In this document: positions 10,087 to 22,200 of the stretch, one piece after another
Numbering within the stretch: position 1 is the stretch's first letter
How the letters are laid out: each line of letters starts with the position of its first letter
Assembly: GCF_015706575.1 (NCBI RefSeq)
Contig: NW_024037059.1
Location: forward strand, 31,382,129 to 31,446,128
Source of the DNA: Patiria miniata
Taxonomy: Eukaryota > Echinodermata > Asteroidea > Valvatida > Asterinidae
Direction of reading: 5' to 3'
Length of the DNA: 64,000 nucleotides
Position numbers and translations under genes: made by a program
The notes under the pieces: model-generated
Seen by the model: the letters and a program-made list of their open reading frames with translations, nothing else
Database searches by the model: none
Told to the model about the DNA's origin: nothing

Positions 10087-13000
10087 ACGAGCGAATGTTT
10101 TTCTCAGCTACCTCACGTGACAGGCACAACTTCGTATGTCACATGTCATCCACCTCATCCAGAAAACGACAAAACCACAGTCATCTTTGTGGCTTCCAAA
10201 ACTGCAACCTGTCATTCCCAACAGCATATCAGCTGGCAAGACACAAGAAAACTGAAGGTCACCAGTGCAAAAGAGGAAGACCGACAACTTCACGCCGTCA
10301 CTGAACTAGACACACATGTACATGTACATGGGTATAATACATGTTCATGTTCAAGTATATGTACATGCAAGTGCATGTACATGTACATGTTCAGTTTTTT
10401 ATTAATCGAAATTAGGGGTGGGTGGGTGGGTCAAAATAATTTGGAAAAAAGTCGAAATTTTAAAACACTGAAAATTCTGAATGGCCCCTTAGCTTTAATC
10501 ATAATTGAACTGCACATTACCCCTCCCATTACCCTGCACCCATTACCCTGTGTTTTTTACAAAGAAAATCACACAACCTGCAGTTGAACTTGTTGCTTTA
10601 CCTCGACAAGACTTGTAGGCCTATCAGGAAGCGCACATCTGGTGCTGCATGGATGGCTACTCAAGCATACAACCAGTTGGGCCTATTGGTAGACTTGACG
10701 AAGCCTCTAACATCGTTGGAGTTTATGCAACATATGCTAATCATATCATAGAATGGCTTTTATGTTTGTTTGTTTTTCTTTTGCATGGGCATAATAAAAT
10801 TCTGCCCTGACTTTACGACAGAAAAATTTGTGGCTACACACTGTGGAAATATTAATTTTCAGCATTCAGATATGACATGTATGAAAGGAAAACTGGTGAG
10901 GCGCAATTTCAATCGGTTATGGAAAGAAATCTTGTTTTCCTTTAAATTGAGCCTAATTTCTATAATTTGAATTCACCTAACTTTGACCTTCCGGCAGCCC
11001 CGGAAGTAAAGGTCAAACGACTTTGACTTTAAAAATTTTTTTTAAATGTTTATCAATTCATGGTCTATCTGATTACAAGGTGTGAACATGATTGATCGTT
11101 TTGTTCAAGAGTTATAGGTGAAAGAAGATGGTCATTTTTTTTCAACGAAAGTCGCTTGTAAGTTTAGGAGAAAACCCGCGGAGAAGTATTGTTCGGGAAA
11201 AAAAAGAAAAAAAAAGTAGGGATTCACGTTTGTTGTTACAAACGCAGAGTGGTCAAGTAGAAAACTATTTTATGAAACACTGTCCAGTTAAGTCATGAAT
11301 ATTTTTGTGTAAGAGCAAAGGATCACGAAATTAAATCCTTTCCAGGACAATCAATTATTTTGTTTAAAAAATGCATCTTTAACGGTGTGATAAATTTCAG
11401 TAAACATTCTATACACATACAAGTTATTTCTGGCTTGATAACGTCCTTAGTCACAAGCGGAGAATGAATACTGATCTAGTTCAGAGTGGATGTTCATTGA
11501 GAAGTTAAATAAGTTATGAAAATTTGGAAAATATAAAGTGTATATATTCTTAACACCGAACTTCCGGTTTGATGACGTTACAGTATTTGGCAGCAAAGGT
11601 GAACATTGTAATGGTATCGTTATTTGGGCTAAGATATACCACATGGATCAAATGATGGAATGAAATTTAAAATATGATCGTTGGCAAATTCTCATAGAAG
11701 TAAATTCCTGTCTGATGACGTCATGAATTTGAAACCTTGCCAAGTTATCTGTGGTTCATCAAAGAATATCAAGGGGGCGTTTCGGTAAAATTTGAACGTA
11801 TGGTTTTAAAATTAAAGAAAGCAAACACTATTTTATGTGCCGCTAGGGGGCGGCCTTTCGGATGATGACGTCATCACACTGTTTTTGTGTCTGGCATTCC
11901 TCACTAAACACTTTCATAATATACACGTATATGCCTGTAGTAAAATAATTCTGCTTTTGAGTTATATTCAGTTTTTATTGCACTTCCGGTAACACCGGAA
12001 GTAAAGGTCAAGCGGTTTTGTGTCGGGAACACGAAATGTTTCTCATGGCATACTTAGTCTACAACCTCACAAAAAATGAACACGATACTCTATTTAGTTC
12101 AAAAGATATCTCGCAAATTATTTTGTCAAAAATTGCCCTAAAGTCGCTTGTAATTTTATATCTGATGACGTCATGATGACGTAACAAAATTTATAACATC
12201 TTTGTAACATAGTACAAGTTCACACAAGGTTTTGTGATCATACTGTAAACCCTTCGGAAGAAATTGTGCTTTGTTTTGATTTCAGGTTAACGACTTCATT
12301 TTGAATTCACCTTACTTTGACCATCCGGTAGATCCGGAAGTAAAGGTCAAGCGAGTTTACGTACATGGCAAAAATAATTAGCAATTACAGAATACAACCA
12401 TCATTGATTATTGAGTTCAAGAGTTATAGGTGAAAGTAATAGATAAAATCAGTTTAAATTTGACACCCGATGGTGTTATCATAACGTCAGAGTAATATGC
12501 ACCACTTGGGATGAGGGTGAGGGATGAGGGATGATGAATATATATTAAAAGTTACAAGTTCATATCATAAACCGTTTAGGAGAAAACCCCCGGAGACGTA
12601 TTGTCCAGAAAAAAAAAAAAGAACGATTAAACAACTTTGCACTCAATAATAAAAAGACGTGGTCAGAATGATGTTAATTCATGATATTGTGCATTTTCAG
12701 GTAATAACAATGTTGACAGAAGAACAGATGCCAAACGTGAAAAGTATGACTTTTCAGTTCAAGTCTATGCAAAAAAATCAATTATTGCAAATCTAGAAAC
12801 TTGCTGTAAGCAAAAACACTTCACCCATTATCAATCGGTATATCCTTTTTTTCTAATACCCAAAGGTTATTTTAGAAAACGAAATGGCCAAATTTGAAGT
12901 CAACTCGCAGGCTCTTACCCCGGAGGACATAGGGTCACGCATCTTGTTATATCTCAAGAAAACAGCAGAGCAGCATCTTGGGTTCAGAGTGGACAAGGTG

Positions 13001-16000
13001 GTCATGTCCGTGCCAGCCGACTTTGACGAGCTTCAAAGGAACTACACCAGGGCAGCAGCTCGTCTGGCTGGTGAGTGGCCCTGGTATTTTAAGGGCCTTC
13101 AAACTATCCAAAATCTCTCAGTCGGACCTGGGTCCACCTGCAGTGGCGCACCCAGGATTTGGCTGGGGGGGGGCTAAAAAAAAAACCACCAAATTGTCAC
13201 ATTTCTCAGTAGTTACAATTTTTGCAAAAAACTTGCCCACAATTTTTGGCCGCAGAAAAAAATTGTTTGGGCACTGTTGGGGGACGGACTATGTTGATGT
13301 TGGTGGCGCCACTTACACCCCTATTATACTACTCGAAAAAAGGCCACATACATATCACCAAGGTCAAATCGTGGGACTAAAAAAACATGAAAACCTATGG
13401 GGGGAGGGGGCTCAAGCTGTGGTCAGGATCAACAAACAAACATTGTTATAAAGGTCAGGACATATTAACATGAACTAAAGCGCAAATATTTTGTGTGAAT
13501 ATGCTCCAGACTATAGCCCATACTTTGGAGAGGGTTTAGTTTATGCCACTTTCCATCCTGTATGCGTGCTCAAGGGCATGACGTCACAATAAAGGCAGGC
13601 ACTGCGTACACCACCATCTTTTCCTAAAAACAAATGGTGAAAATGGTCAAAAATTGCCTCAGATCGTACCACAGAGCATCTACATTGTAGAATCCAAAAC
13701 ATTTTGGAGCGCACAATTTTATTTGAAGTATGTTTTCTGGTCCTTTTTTCATCTGTCTGACTACACATATACATGTACATAATCCATATGTATTTGGGAG
13801 GGAAGTCAGGAACCAGCCTAGTCATGGCTCCCTTTTATTTGGGTAGTAAACCCACCTGGCTGGTTCGTTAGTTAGACGGGTACCATTCTAGTGGGTGGGT
13901 AGGACATGTACCAGACTACTGGACATGGTGGATAGATAAGACTGCTATCTGGCTGGTACCTGGCTGATAGGTTGGTGAGACTGGTACCTTGGTGGTATGT
14001 GGATAAGACTGGTACCTGGCTGGTAGGTTGGTGAGACTGGTTGCTTGCAAGGGCGGATCCAGAACACAATTTTGGGGGGGGGCCAAAAAAAAATTTGGTC
14101 TCCCCAAAAAGTGGGCCAAAAAAAAATTCTGCGTGGGGTTCGGGGCCCGTAAGGGCCCCGAAAATTTTTTGGATTCTAGATGCTCTGTGGTGCGATCTGA
14201 GGCAATTTCTGACAACTTTAACCAATGTTTTTTGAGGAAAAGATGGTGGTGTACTCATTGCCTGCCTTTATTGCGATGTCACATAAAAAAAAAAAAAAAT
14301 TGGTTTCGTTTTGGGGGGGGGGGCCATGGCCCCCTTTGGCCCCCCCCCCCCCCCCCCCCCCGGATCCGCCCTTTGTTGCTTGGTGGTACATGTATGTGGA
14401 TAAGACTGCTACCTGGCTGGTAGGTTGGTGAGACTGGTACCTTGTGGTATGTGGATAAGACTGCTGCCTGGCTGGTAGGTTGGTGAGACTGGTTGCTTGG
14501 TGGTATGTGGATAAGACTGCTACCTGGCTGGTAGGTTGGTGAGACTGGTTGCTTGGTGGTATGTGGATAAGACTGCTACCTGGCTGGTAGGTTGGTGAGA
14601 CTGGTTGCTTTGTGGTATGTGGATAAGACTGCTACCTGGCTGGTAGGTTGGTGAGACTGGTTGCTTGGTGGTATGTGGATAAGACTGCTACCTGGCTGGT
14701 AGGTTGGTGAGACTGGTTGCTTGGTGGTATGTGGATAAGACTGCTACCTGGCTGGTAGGTTGGTGAGACTGGTTGCTTGGTGGTATGTGGATAAGACTGC
14801 TACCTGGCTGGTAGGTTGGTGAGACTGGTTGCTTGGTGGTATGTGGATAAGACTGTTACCTGGCTGGTTGGTTGGTGAGACTGGTACCTTGGTGGTATGT
14901 GGATAAGACTGCTACCTAGCTGGTAGGTTGGTGAGACTGGTTGCTTGGTGGTATGTGGATAAGACTGCTGCCTTGCTGGTAGGTTGGTGAGACTGGTTGC
15001 TTGGTGGTATGTGGATAAGACTGCTGCCTTGCTGGTAGGTTGGTGAGACTGGTTGCTTGGTGGTATGTGGATAAGACTGCTACCTGGCTGGTAGGTTGGT
15101 GAGACTGGTACCTTGGTGGTATGTGGATAAGACTGCTACCTGGCTGGTAGGTTGGTGAGACTGGTACCTTGGTGGTATGTGCATAAGACTGCTACCTGGC
15201 TGGTAGGTTGGTGAGACTGGTTGCTTGGTGGTATGTGGATAAGACTGCTACCTGGCTGGTAGGTTGGTGAGACTGGTACCTTGGTGGTATGTGGATAAGA
15301 CTGCTACCTGGCTGGTAGGTTGGTGAGACTGGTTGCTTGGTGGTATGTGGATAAGACTGCTACCTGGCTGGTAGGTTGGTGAGACTGGTTGCTTGGTGGT
15401 ATGTGGATAAGACTGGTACCTGGCTGGTAGGTTGGTGAGACTGGTACCTTGTGGTATGTGGATAAGACTGCTGCCTTGCTGGTAGGTTGGTGAGACTGGT
15501 TGCTTGGTGGTATGTGGATAAGACTGGTACCTGGCTGGTAGGTTGGTGAGACTGGTACCTTGGTGGTATGTGGATAAGACTGCTACCTGGCTGGTAGGTT
15601 GGTGAGACTGGTTGCTTGGTGGTATGTGGATAAGACTGCTACCTGGCTGGTAGGTTGGTGAGACTGGTTGCTTGGTGGTATGTGGATAAGACTGCTACCT
15701 GGGGCTGGTAGGTTGGTGAGACTGGTACCTTGGTGGTATGTGGATAAGACTGCTACCTGGCTGGTAGGTTGGTGAGACTGGTTGCTTGGTGGTACATGTA
15801 TGTGGATAAGACTGGTACCTGGCTGGTAGGTTGGTGAGACTGGTACCTTGTGGTATGTGGATAAGACTGCTGCCTTGCTGGTAGGTTGGTGAGACTGGTT
15901 GCTTGGTGGTATGTGGATAAGACTGGTACCTGGCTGGTAGGTTGGTGAGACTGGTTGCTTGCAAGGGCGGATCCAGAACACAATTTTTGGGGGGGGCCAA

Positions 16001-16240
16001 AAAAAAATTTGGTCCCCCCAAAAAGTGGGCCAAAAAAAAATTCTGCGTGGGGTTCGGGGCCCGTAAGGGCCCCGAAAATTTTTTGGATTCTAGATGCTCT
16101 GTGGTGCGATCTGAGGCAATTTCTGACAACTTTAACCAATGTTTTTTGAGGAAAAGATGGTGGTGTACTCATTGCCTGCCTTTATTGCGATGTCACATAA
16201 AAAAAAAAAAAAATTGGTTTCGTTTTGGGGGGGGGGCCAT

Positions 16241-16275
<35 letters not shown>

Positions 16276-19200
16276 ATCCGCCCTTTGTTGCTTGGTGGTA
16301 CATGTATGTGGATAAGACTGCTACCTGGCTGGTAGGTTGGTGAGACTGGTACCTTGTGGTATGTGGATAAGACTGCTGCCTGGCTGGTAGGTTGGTGAGA
16401 CTGGTTGCTTGGTGGTATGTGGATAAGACTGCTACCTGGCTGGTAGGTTGGTGAGACTGGTTGCTTGGTGGTATGTGGATAAGACTGCTACCTGGCTGGT
16501 AGGTTGGTGAGACTGGTACCTTGTGGTATGTGGATAAGACTGCTACCTGGCTGGTAGGTTGGTGAGACTGGTTGCTTGGTGGTATGTGGATAAGACTGCT
16601 ACCTGGCTGGTAGGTTGGTGAGACTGGTTGCTTGGTGGTATGTGGATAAGACTGCTACCTGGTTGGTAGGTTGGTGAGACTGGTTGCTTGGTGGTATGTG
16701 GATAAGACTGTTACCTGGCTGGTAGGTTGGTGAGACTGGTACCTTGGTGGTATGTGGATAAGACTGCTACCTAGCTGGTAGGTTGGTGAGACTGGTTGCT
16801 TGGTGGTATGTGGATAAGACTGCTGCCTTGCTGGTAGGTTGGTGAGACTGGTTGCTTGGTGGTATGTGGATAAGACTGCTGCCTTGCTGGTAGGTTGGTG
16901 AGACTGGTTGCTTGGTGGTATGTGGATAAGACTGCTACCTGGCTGGTAGGTTGGTGAGACTGGTACCTTGGTGGTATGTGGATAAGACTGCTACCTGGCT
17001 GGTAGGTTGGTGAGACTGGTACCTTGGTGGTATGTGCATAAGACTGCTACCTGGCTGGTAGGTTGGTGAGACTGGTTGCTTGGTGGTATGTGGATAAGAC
17101 TGCTACCTGGCTGGTAGGTTGGTGAGACTGGTTGCTTGGTGGTATGTGGATAAGACTGCTACCTGGCTGGTAGGTTGGTGAGACTGGTTGCTTGGTGGTA
17201 TGTGGATAAGACTGCTACCTGGCTGGTAGGTTGGTGAGACTGGTACCTTGTGGTATGTGGATAAGACTGCTGCCTGGCTGGTAAGTTGGTGAGACTGGTT
17301 GCTTGGTGATCTTTGGATAAGACTGGTACCTGGCTGGTAGGTTGGTGAGACTGGTACCTTGGTGGTATGTGGATAAGACTGGTACCTGGCTGGTAGGTTG
17401 GTGAGACTGGTTGCTTGATGGTATGTGGATAAGACTGCTACCTGGGGCTGGTAGGTTGGTGAGACTGGTACCTTGGTGGTATGTGGATAAGACTGCTACC
17501 TGGCTGGTAGGTTGGTGAGACTGGTTGCTTGGTGGTACATGTATGTGGATAAGACTGCTACCTGGCTGGTAGGTTGGTGAGACTGGTACCTTGTGGTATG
17601 TGGATAAGACTGCTGCCTTGCTGGTAGGTTGGTGAGACTGGTTGCTTGGTGGTATGTGGATAAGACTGGTACCTGGCTGGTAGGTTGGTGAGACTGGTTG
17701 CTTGCAAGGGCGGATCCAGAACACAATTTTGGGGGGGGCCAAAAAAAAATTTGGTCCCCCCAAAAAGTGGGCCAAAAAAAAATTCTGCGTGGGGTTCGGG
17801 GCCCGTAAGGGCCCCGAAAATTTTTTGGATTCTAGATGCTCTGTGGTGCGATCTGAGGCAATTTCTGACAACTTTAACCAATGTTTTTTGAGGAAAAGAT
17901 GGTGGTGTACTCATTGCCTGCCTTTATTGCGATGTCACATAAAAAAAAAAAAAAATTGGTTTCGTTTTGGGGGGGGGGCCATGGCCCCCTTTGGCCCCCC
18001 CCCCCCCCCCCGGATCCGCCCTTTGTTGCTTGGTGGTCCATGTATGTGGATAAGACTGCTACCTGGCTGGTAGGTTGGTGAGACTGGTACCTTGTGGTAT
18101 GTGGATAAGACTGCTGCCTGGCTGGTAGGTTGGTGAGACTGGTTGCTTGGTGGTATGTGGATAAGACTGCTACCTGGCTGGTAGGTTGGTGAGACTGGTT
18201 GCTTGGTGGTATGTGGATAAGACTGCTACCTGGCTGGTAGGTTGGTGAGACTGGTTGCTTTGTGGTATGTGGATAAGACTGCTACCTGGCTGGTAGGTTG
18301 GTGAGACTGGTTGCTTGGTGGTATGTGGATAAGACTGCTACCTGGCTGGTAGGTTGGTGAGACTGGTTGCTTGGTGGTATGTGGATAAGACTGCTACCTG
18401 GCTGGTAGGTTGGTGAGACTGGTTGCTTGGTGGTATGTGGATAAGACTGCTACCTGGCTGGTAGGTTGGTGAGACTGGTTGCTTGGTGGTATGTGGATAA
18501 GACTGTTACCTGGCTGGTTGGTTGGTGAGACTGGTACCTTGGTGGTATGTGGATAAGACTGCTACCTAGCTGGTAGGTTGGTGAGACTGGTTGCTTGGTG
18601 GTATGTGGATAAGACTGCTGCCTTGCTGGTAGGTTGGTGAGACTGGTTGCTTGGTGGTATGTGGATAAGACTGCTGCCTTGCTGGTAGGTTGGTGAGACT
18701 GGTTGCTTGGTGGTATGTGGATAAGACTGCTACCTGGCTGGTAGGTTGGTGAGACTGGTACCTTGGTGGTATGTGGATAAGACTGCTACCTGGCTGGTAG
18801 GTTGGTGAGACTGGTACCTTGGTGGTATGTGCATAAGACTGCTACCTGGCTGGTAGGTTGGTGAGACTGGTTGCTTGGTGGTATGTGGATAAGACTGCTA
18901 CCTGGCTGGTAGGTTGGTGAGACTGGTACCTTGGTGGTATGTGGATAAGACTGCTACCTGGCTGGTAGGTTGGTGAGACTGGTTGCTTGGTGGTATGTGG
19001 ATAAGACTGCTACCTGGCTGGTAGGTTGGTGAGACTGGTTGCTTGGTGGTATGTGGATAAGACTGGTACCTGGCTGGTAGGTTGGTGAGACTGGTACCTT
19101 GTGGTATGTGGATAAGACTGCTGCCTTGCTGGTAGGTTGGTGAGACTGGTTGCTTGGTGGTATGTGGATAAGACTGGTACCTGGCTGGTAGGTTGGTGAG

Positions 19201-22200
19201 ACTGGTACCTTGGTGGTATGTGGATAAGACTGCTACCTGGCTGGTAGGTTGGTGAGACTGGTTGCTTGGTGGTATGTGGATAAGACTGCTACCTGGCTGG
19301 TAGGTTGGTGAGACTGGTTGCTTGGTGGTATGTGGATAAGACTGGTACCTGGCTGGTAGGTTGGTGAGACTGGTACCTTGTGGTATGTGGATAAGACTGC
19401 TGCCTTGCTGGTAGGTTGGTGAGACTGGTTGCTTGGTGGTATGTGGATAAGACTGGTACCTGGCTGGTAGGTTGGTGAGACTGGTACCTTGGTGGTATGT
19501 GGATAAGACTGCTACCTGGCTGGTAGGTTGGTGAGACTGGTTGCTTGGTGGTATGTGGATAAGACTGCTACCTGGCTGGTAGGTTGGTGAGACTGGTTGC
19601 TTGGTGGTATGTGGATAAGACTGTTACCTGGCTGGTTGGTTGGTGAGACTGGTACCTTGGTGGTATGTGCATAAGACTGCTACCTAGCTGGTAGGTTGGT
19701 GAGACTGGTTGCTTGGTGGTATGTGGATAAGACTGCTGCCTTGCTGGTAGGTTGGTGAGACTGGTTGCTTGGTGGTATGTGGATAAGACTGCTGCCTTGC
19801 TGGTAGGTTGGTGAGACTGGTTGCTTGGTGGTATGTGGATAAGACTGCTACCTGGCTGGTAGGTTGGTGAGACTGGTACCTTGGTGGTATGTGGATAAGA
19901 CTGCTACCTGGCTGGTAGGTTGGTGAGACTGGTACCTTGGTGGTATGTGCATAAGACTGCTACCTGGCTGGTAGGTTGGTGAGACTGGTTGCTTGGTGGT
20001 ATGTGGATAAGACTGCTACCTGGCTGGTAGGTTGGTGAGACTGGTACCTTGGTGGTATGTGGATAAGACTGCTACCTGGCTGGTAGGTTGGTGAGACTGG
20101 TTGCTTGGTGGTATGTGGATAAGACTGCTACCTGGCTGGTAGGTTGGTGAGACTGGTTGCTTGGTGGTATGTGGATAAGACTGGTACCTGGCTGGTAGGT
20201 TGGTGAGACTGGTACCTTGTGGTATGTGGATAAGACTGCTGCCTTGCTGGTAGGTTGGTGAGACTGGTTGCTTGGTGGTATGTGGATAAGACTGGTACCT
20301 GGCTGGTAGGTTGGTGAGACTGGTACCTTGGTGGTATGTGGATAAGACTGCTACCTGGCTGGTAGGTTGGTGAGACTGGTTGCTTGGTGGTATGTGGATA
20401 AGACTGCTACCTGGCTGGTAGGTTGGTGAGACTGGTACCTTGGTGGTATGTGGATAAGACTGCTACCTGGGGCTGGTAGGTTGGTGAGACTGGTACCTTG
20501 GTGGTATGTGGATAAGACTGCTACCTGGCTGGTAGGTTGGTGAGACTGGTTGCTTGGTGGTACATGTATGTGGATAAGACTGGTACCTGGCTGGTAGGTT
20601 GGTGAGACTGGTACCTTGTGGTATGTGGATAAGACTGCTGCCTTGCTGGTAGGTTGGTGAGACTGGTTGCTTGGTGGTATGTGGATAAGACTGGTACCTG
20701 GCTGGTAGGTTGGTGAGACTGGTTGCTTGCAAGGGCGGATCCAGAACACAATTTTGGGGGGGGGCCAAAAAAAAATTTGGTCCCCCCAAAAAGTGGGCCA
20801 AAAAAAAAATTCTGCGTGGGGTTCGGGGCCCGTAAGGGCCCCGAAAATTTTTTGGATTCTAGATGCTCTGTGGTGCGATCTGAGGCAATTTCTGACAACT
20901 TTAACCAATGTTTTTTGAGGAAAAGATGGTGGTGTACTCATTGCCTGCCTTTATTGCGATGTCACATAAAAAAAAAAAAAAATTGGTTTCGTTTTGGGGG
21001 GGGGGGCCATGGCCCCCTTTGGCCCCCCCCCCCCGGATCCGCCCTTTGTTGCTTGGTGGTACATGTATGTGGATAAGACTGCTACCTGGCTGGTAGGTTG
21101 GTGAGACTGGTACCTTGTGGTATGTGGATAAGACTGCTGCCTGGCTGGTAGGTTGGTGAGACTGGTTGCTTGGTGGTATGTGGATAAGACTGCTACCTGG
21201 CTGGTAGGTTGGTGAGACTGGTTGCTTGGTGGTATGTGGATAAGACTGCTACCTGGCTGGTAGGTTGGTGAGACTGGTACCTTGTGGTATGTGGATAAGA
21301 CTGCTACCTGGCTGGTAGGTTGGTGAGACTGGTTGCTTGGTGGTATGTGGATAAGACTGCTACCTGGCTGGTAGGTTGGTGAGACTGGTTGCTTGGTGGT
21401 ATGTGGATAAGACTGCTACCTGGCTGGTAGGTTGGTGAGACTGGTTGCTTGGTGGTATGTGGATAAGACTGTTACCTGGCTGGTAGGTTGGTGAGACTGG
21501 TACCTTGGTGGTATGTGGATAAGACTGCTACCTAGCTGGTAGGTTGGTGAGACTGGTTGCTTGGTGGTATGTGGATAAGACTGCTGCCTTGCTGGTAGGT
21601 TGGTGAGACTGGTTGCTTGGTGGTATGTGGATAAGACTGCTGCCTTGCTGGTAGGTTGGTGAGACTGGTTGCTTGGTGGTATGTGGATAAGACTGCTACC
21701 TGGCTGGTAGGTTGGTGAGACTGGTACCTTGGTGGTATGTGGATAAGACTGCTACCTGGCTGGTAGGTTGGTGAGACTGGTACCTTGGTGGTATGTGGAT
21801 AAGACTGCTACCTGGCTGGTAGGTTGGTGAGACTGGTTGCTTGGTGGTATGTGGATAAGACTGCTACCTGGCTGGTAGGTTGGTGAGACTGGTTGCTTGG
21901 TGGTATGTGGATAAGACTGCTACCTGGCTGGTAGGTTGGTGAGACTGGTTGCTTGGTGGTATGTGGATAAGACTGCTACCTGGCTGGTAGGTTGGTGAGA
22001 CTGGTACCTTGTGGTATGTGGATAAGACTGCTGCCTGGCTGGTAAGTTGGTGAGACTGGTTGCTTGGTGATCTTTGGATAAGACTGCTACCTGGCTGGTA
22101 GGTTGGTGAGACTGGTACCTTGGTGGTATGTGGATAAGACTGGTACCTGGCTGGTAGGTGAGAAGGACTTATCCCTTGCGGGTCCTACTAAAATGCGTCA

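Larger units (their letters stand above)
9590..10488. mobile_element. 0.9-kb TIR element
   Basis: The left end GGGGCCATTCAGAATTTTCA and right end tgaaaattctgaatggcccc are complementary and extend over about 45 bp with few mismatches (through ttttaaaatttcga). The interior has a poly-G hairpin and an ATGTAC microsatellite but no gene. It abuts the foldback element on its left. Confidence 0.8.
13926..22159. repeat. 8.2-kb minisatellite, 56-bp unit, about 120 copies, in HSPA13 intron 4
   Basis: The unit runs gataagactgctacctggct, ggtaggttggtgagactggt, tgcttggtggtatgtg (56 bp). Variants include TTGCTTGG versus TACCTTGG, CTACCTGG versus CTGCCTTG, and 55-bp units with ttgtgg. Order of variants repeats over long blocks, showing higher-order duplication. 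Four copies of one MITE interrupt it. The left edge (13826-13926) is diverged; the right edge stops at 22159 before another element. Because 56 is not a multiple of 3, frames shift each unit and the long open frames seen are not coding evidence. Confidence 0.95.

Noticed and set aside
10117-10587. 157-codon frame crossing the ATGTAC microsatellite
   Set aside because: Spans a microsatellite and the end of a TIR element; no domain.
13872-21096. Many long open frames on both strands (up to about 218 codons) in the 56-bp array, with peptide repeats such as SPTYQPG
   Set aside because: They come from a stop-poor repeat whose period is not a multiple of three, occur on both strands and three frames, and lie in an HSPA13 intron.
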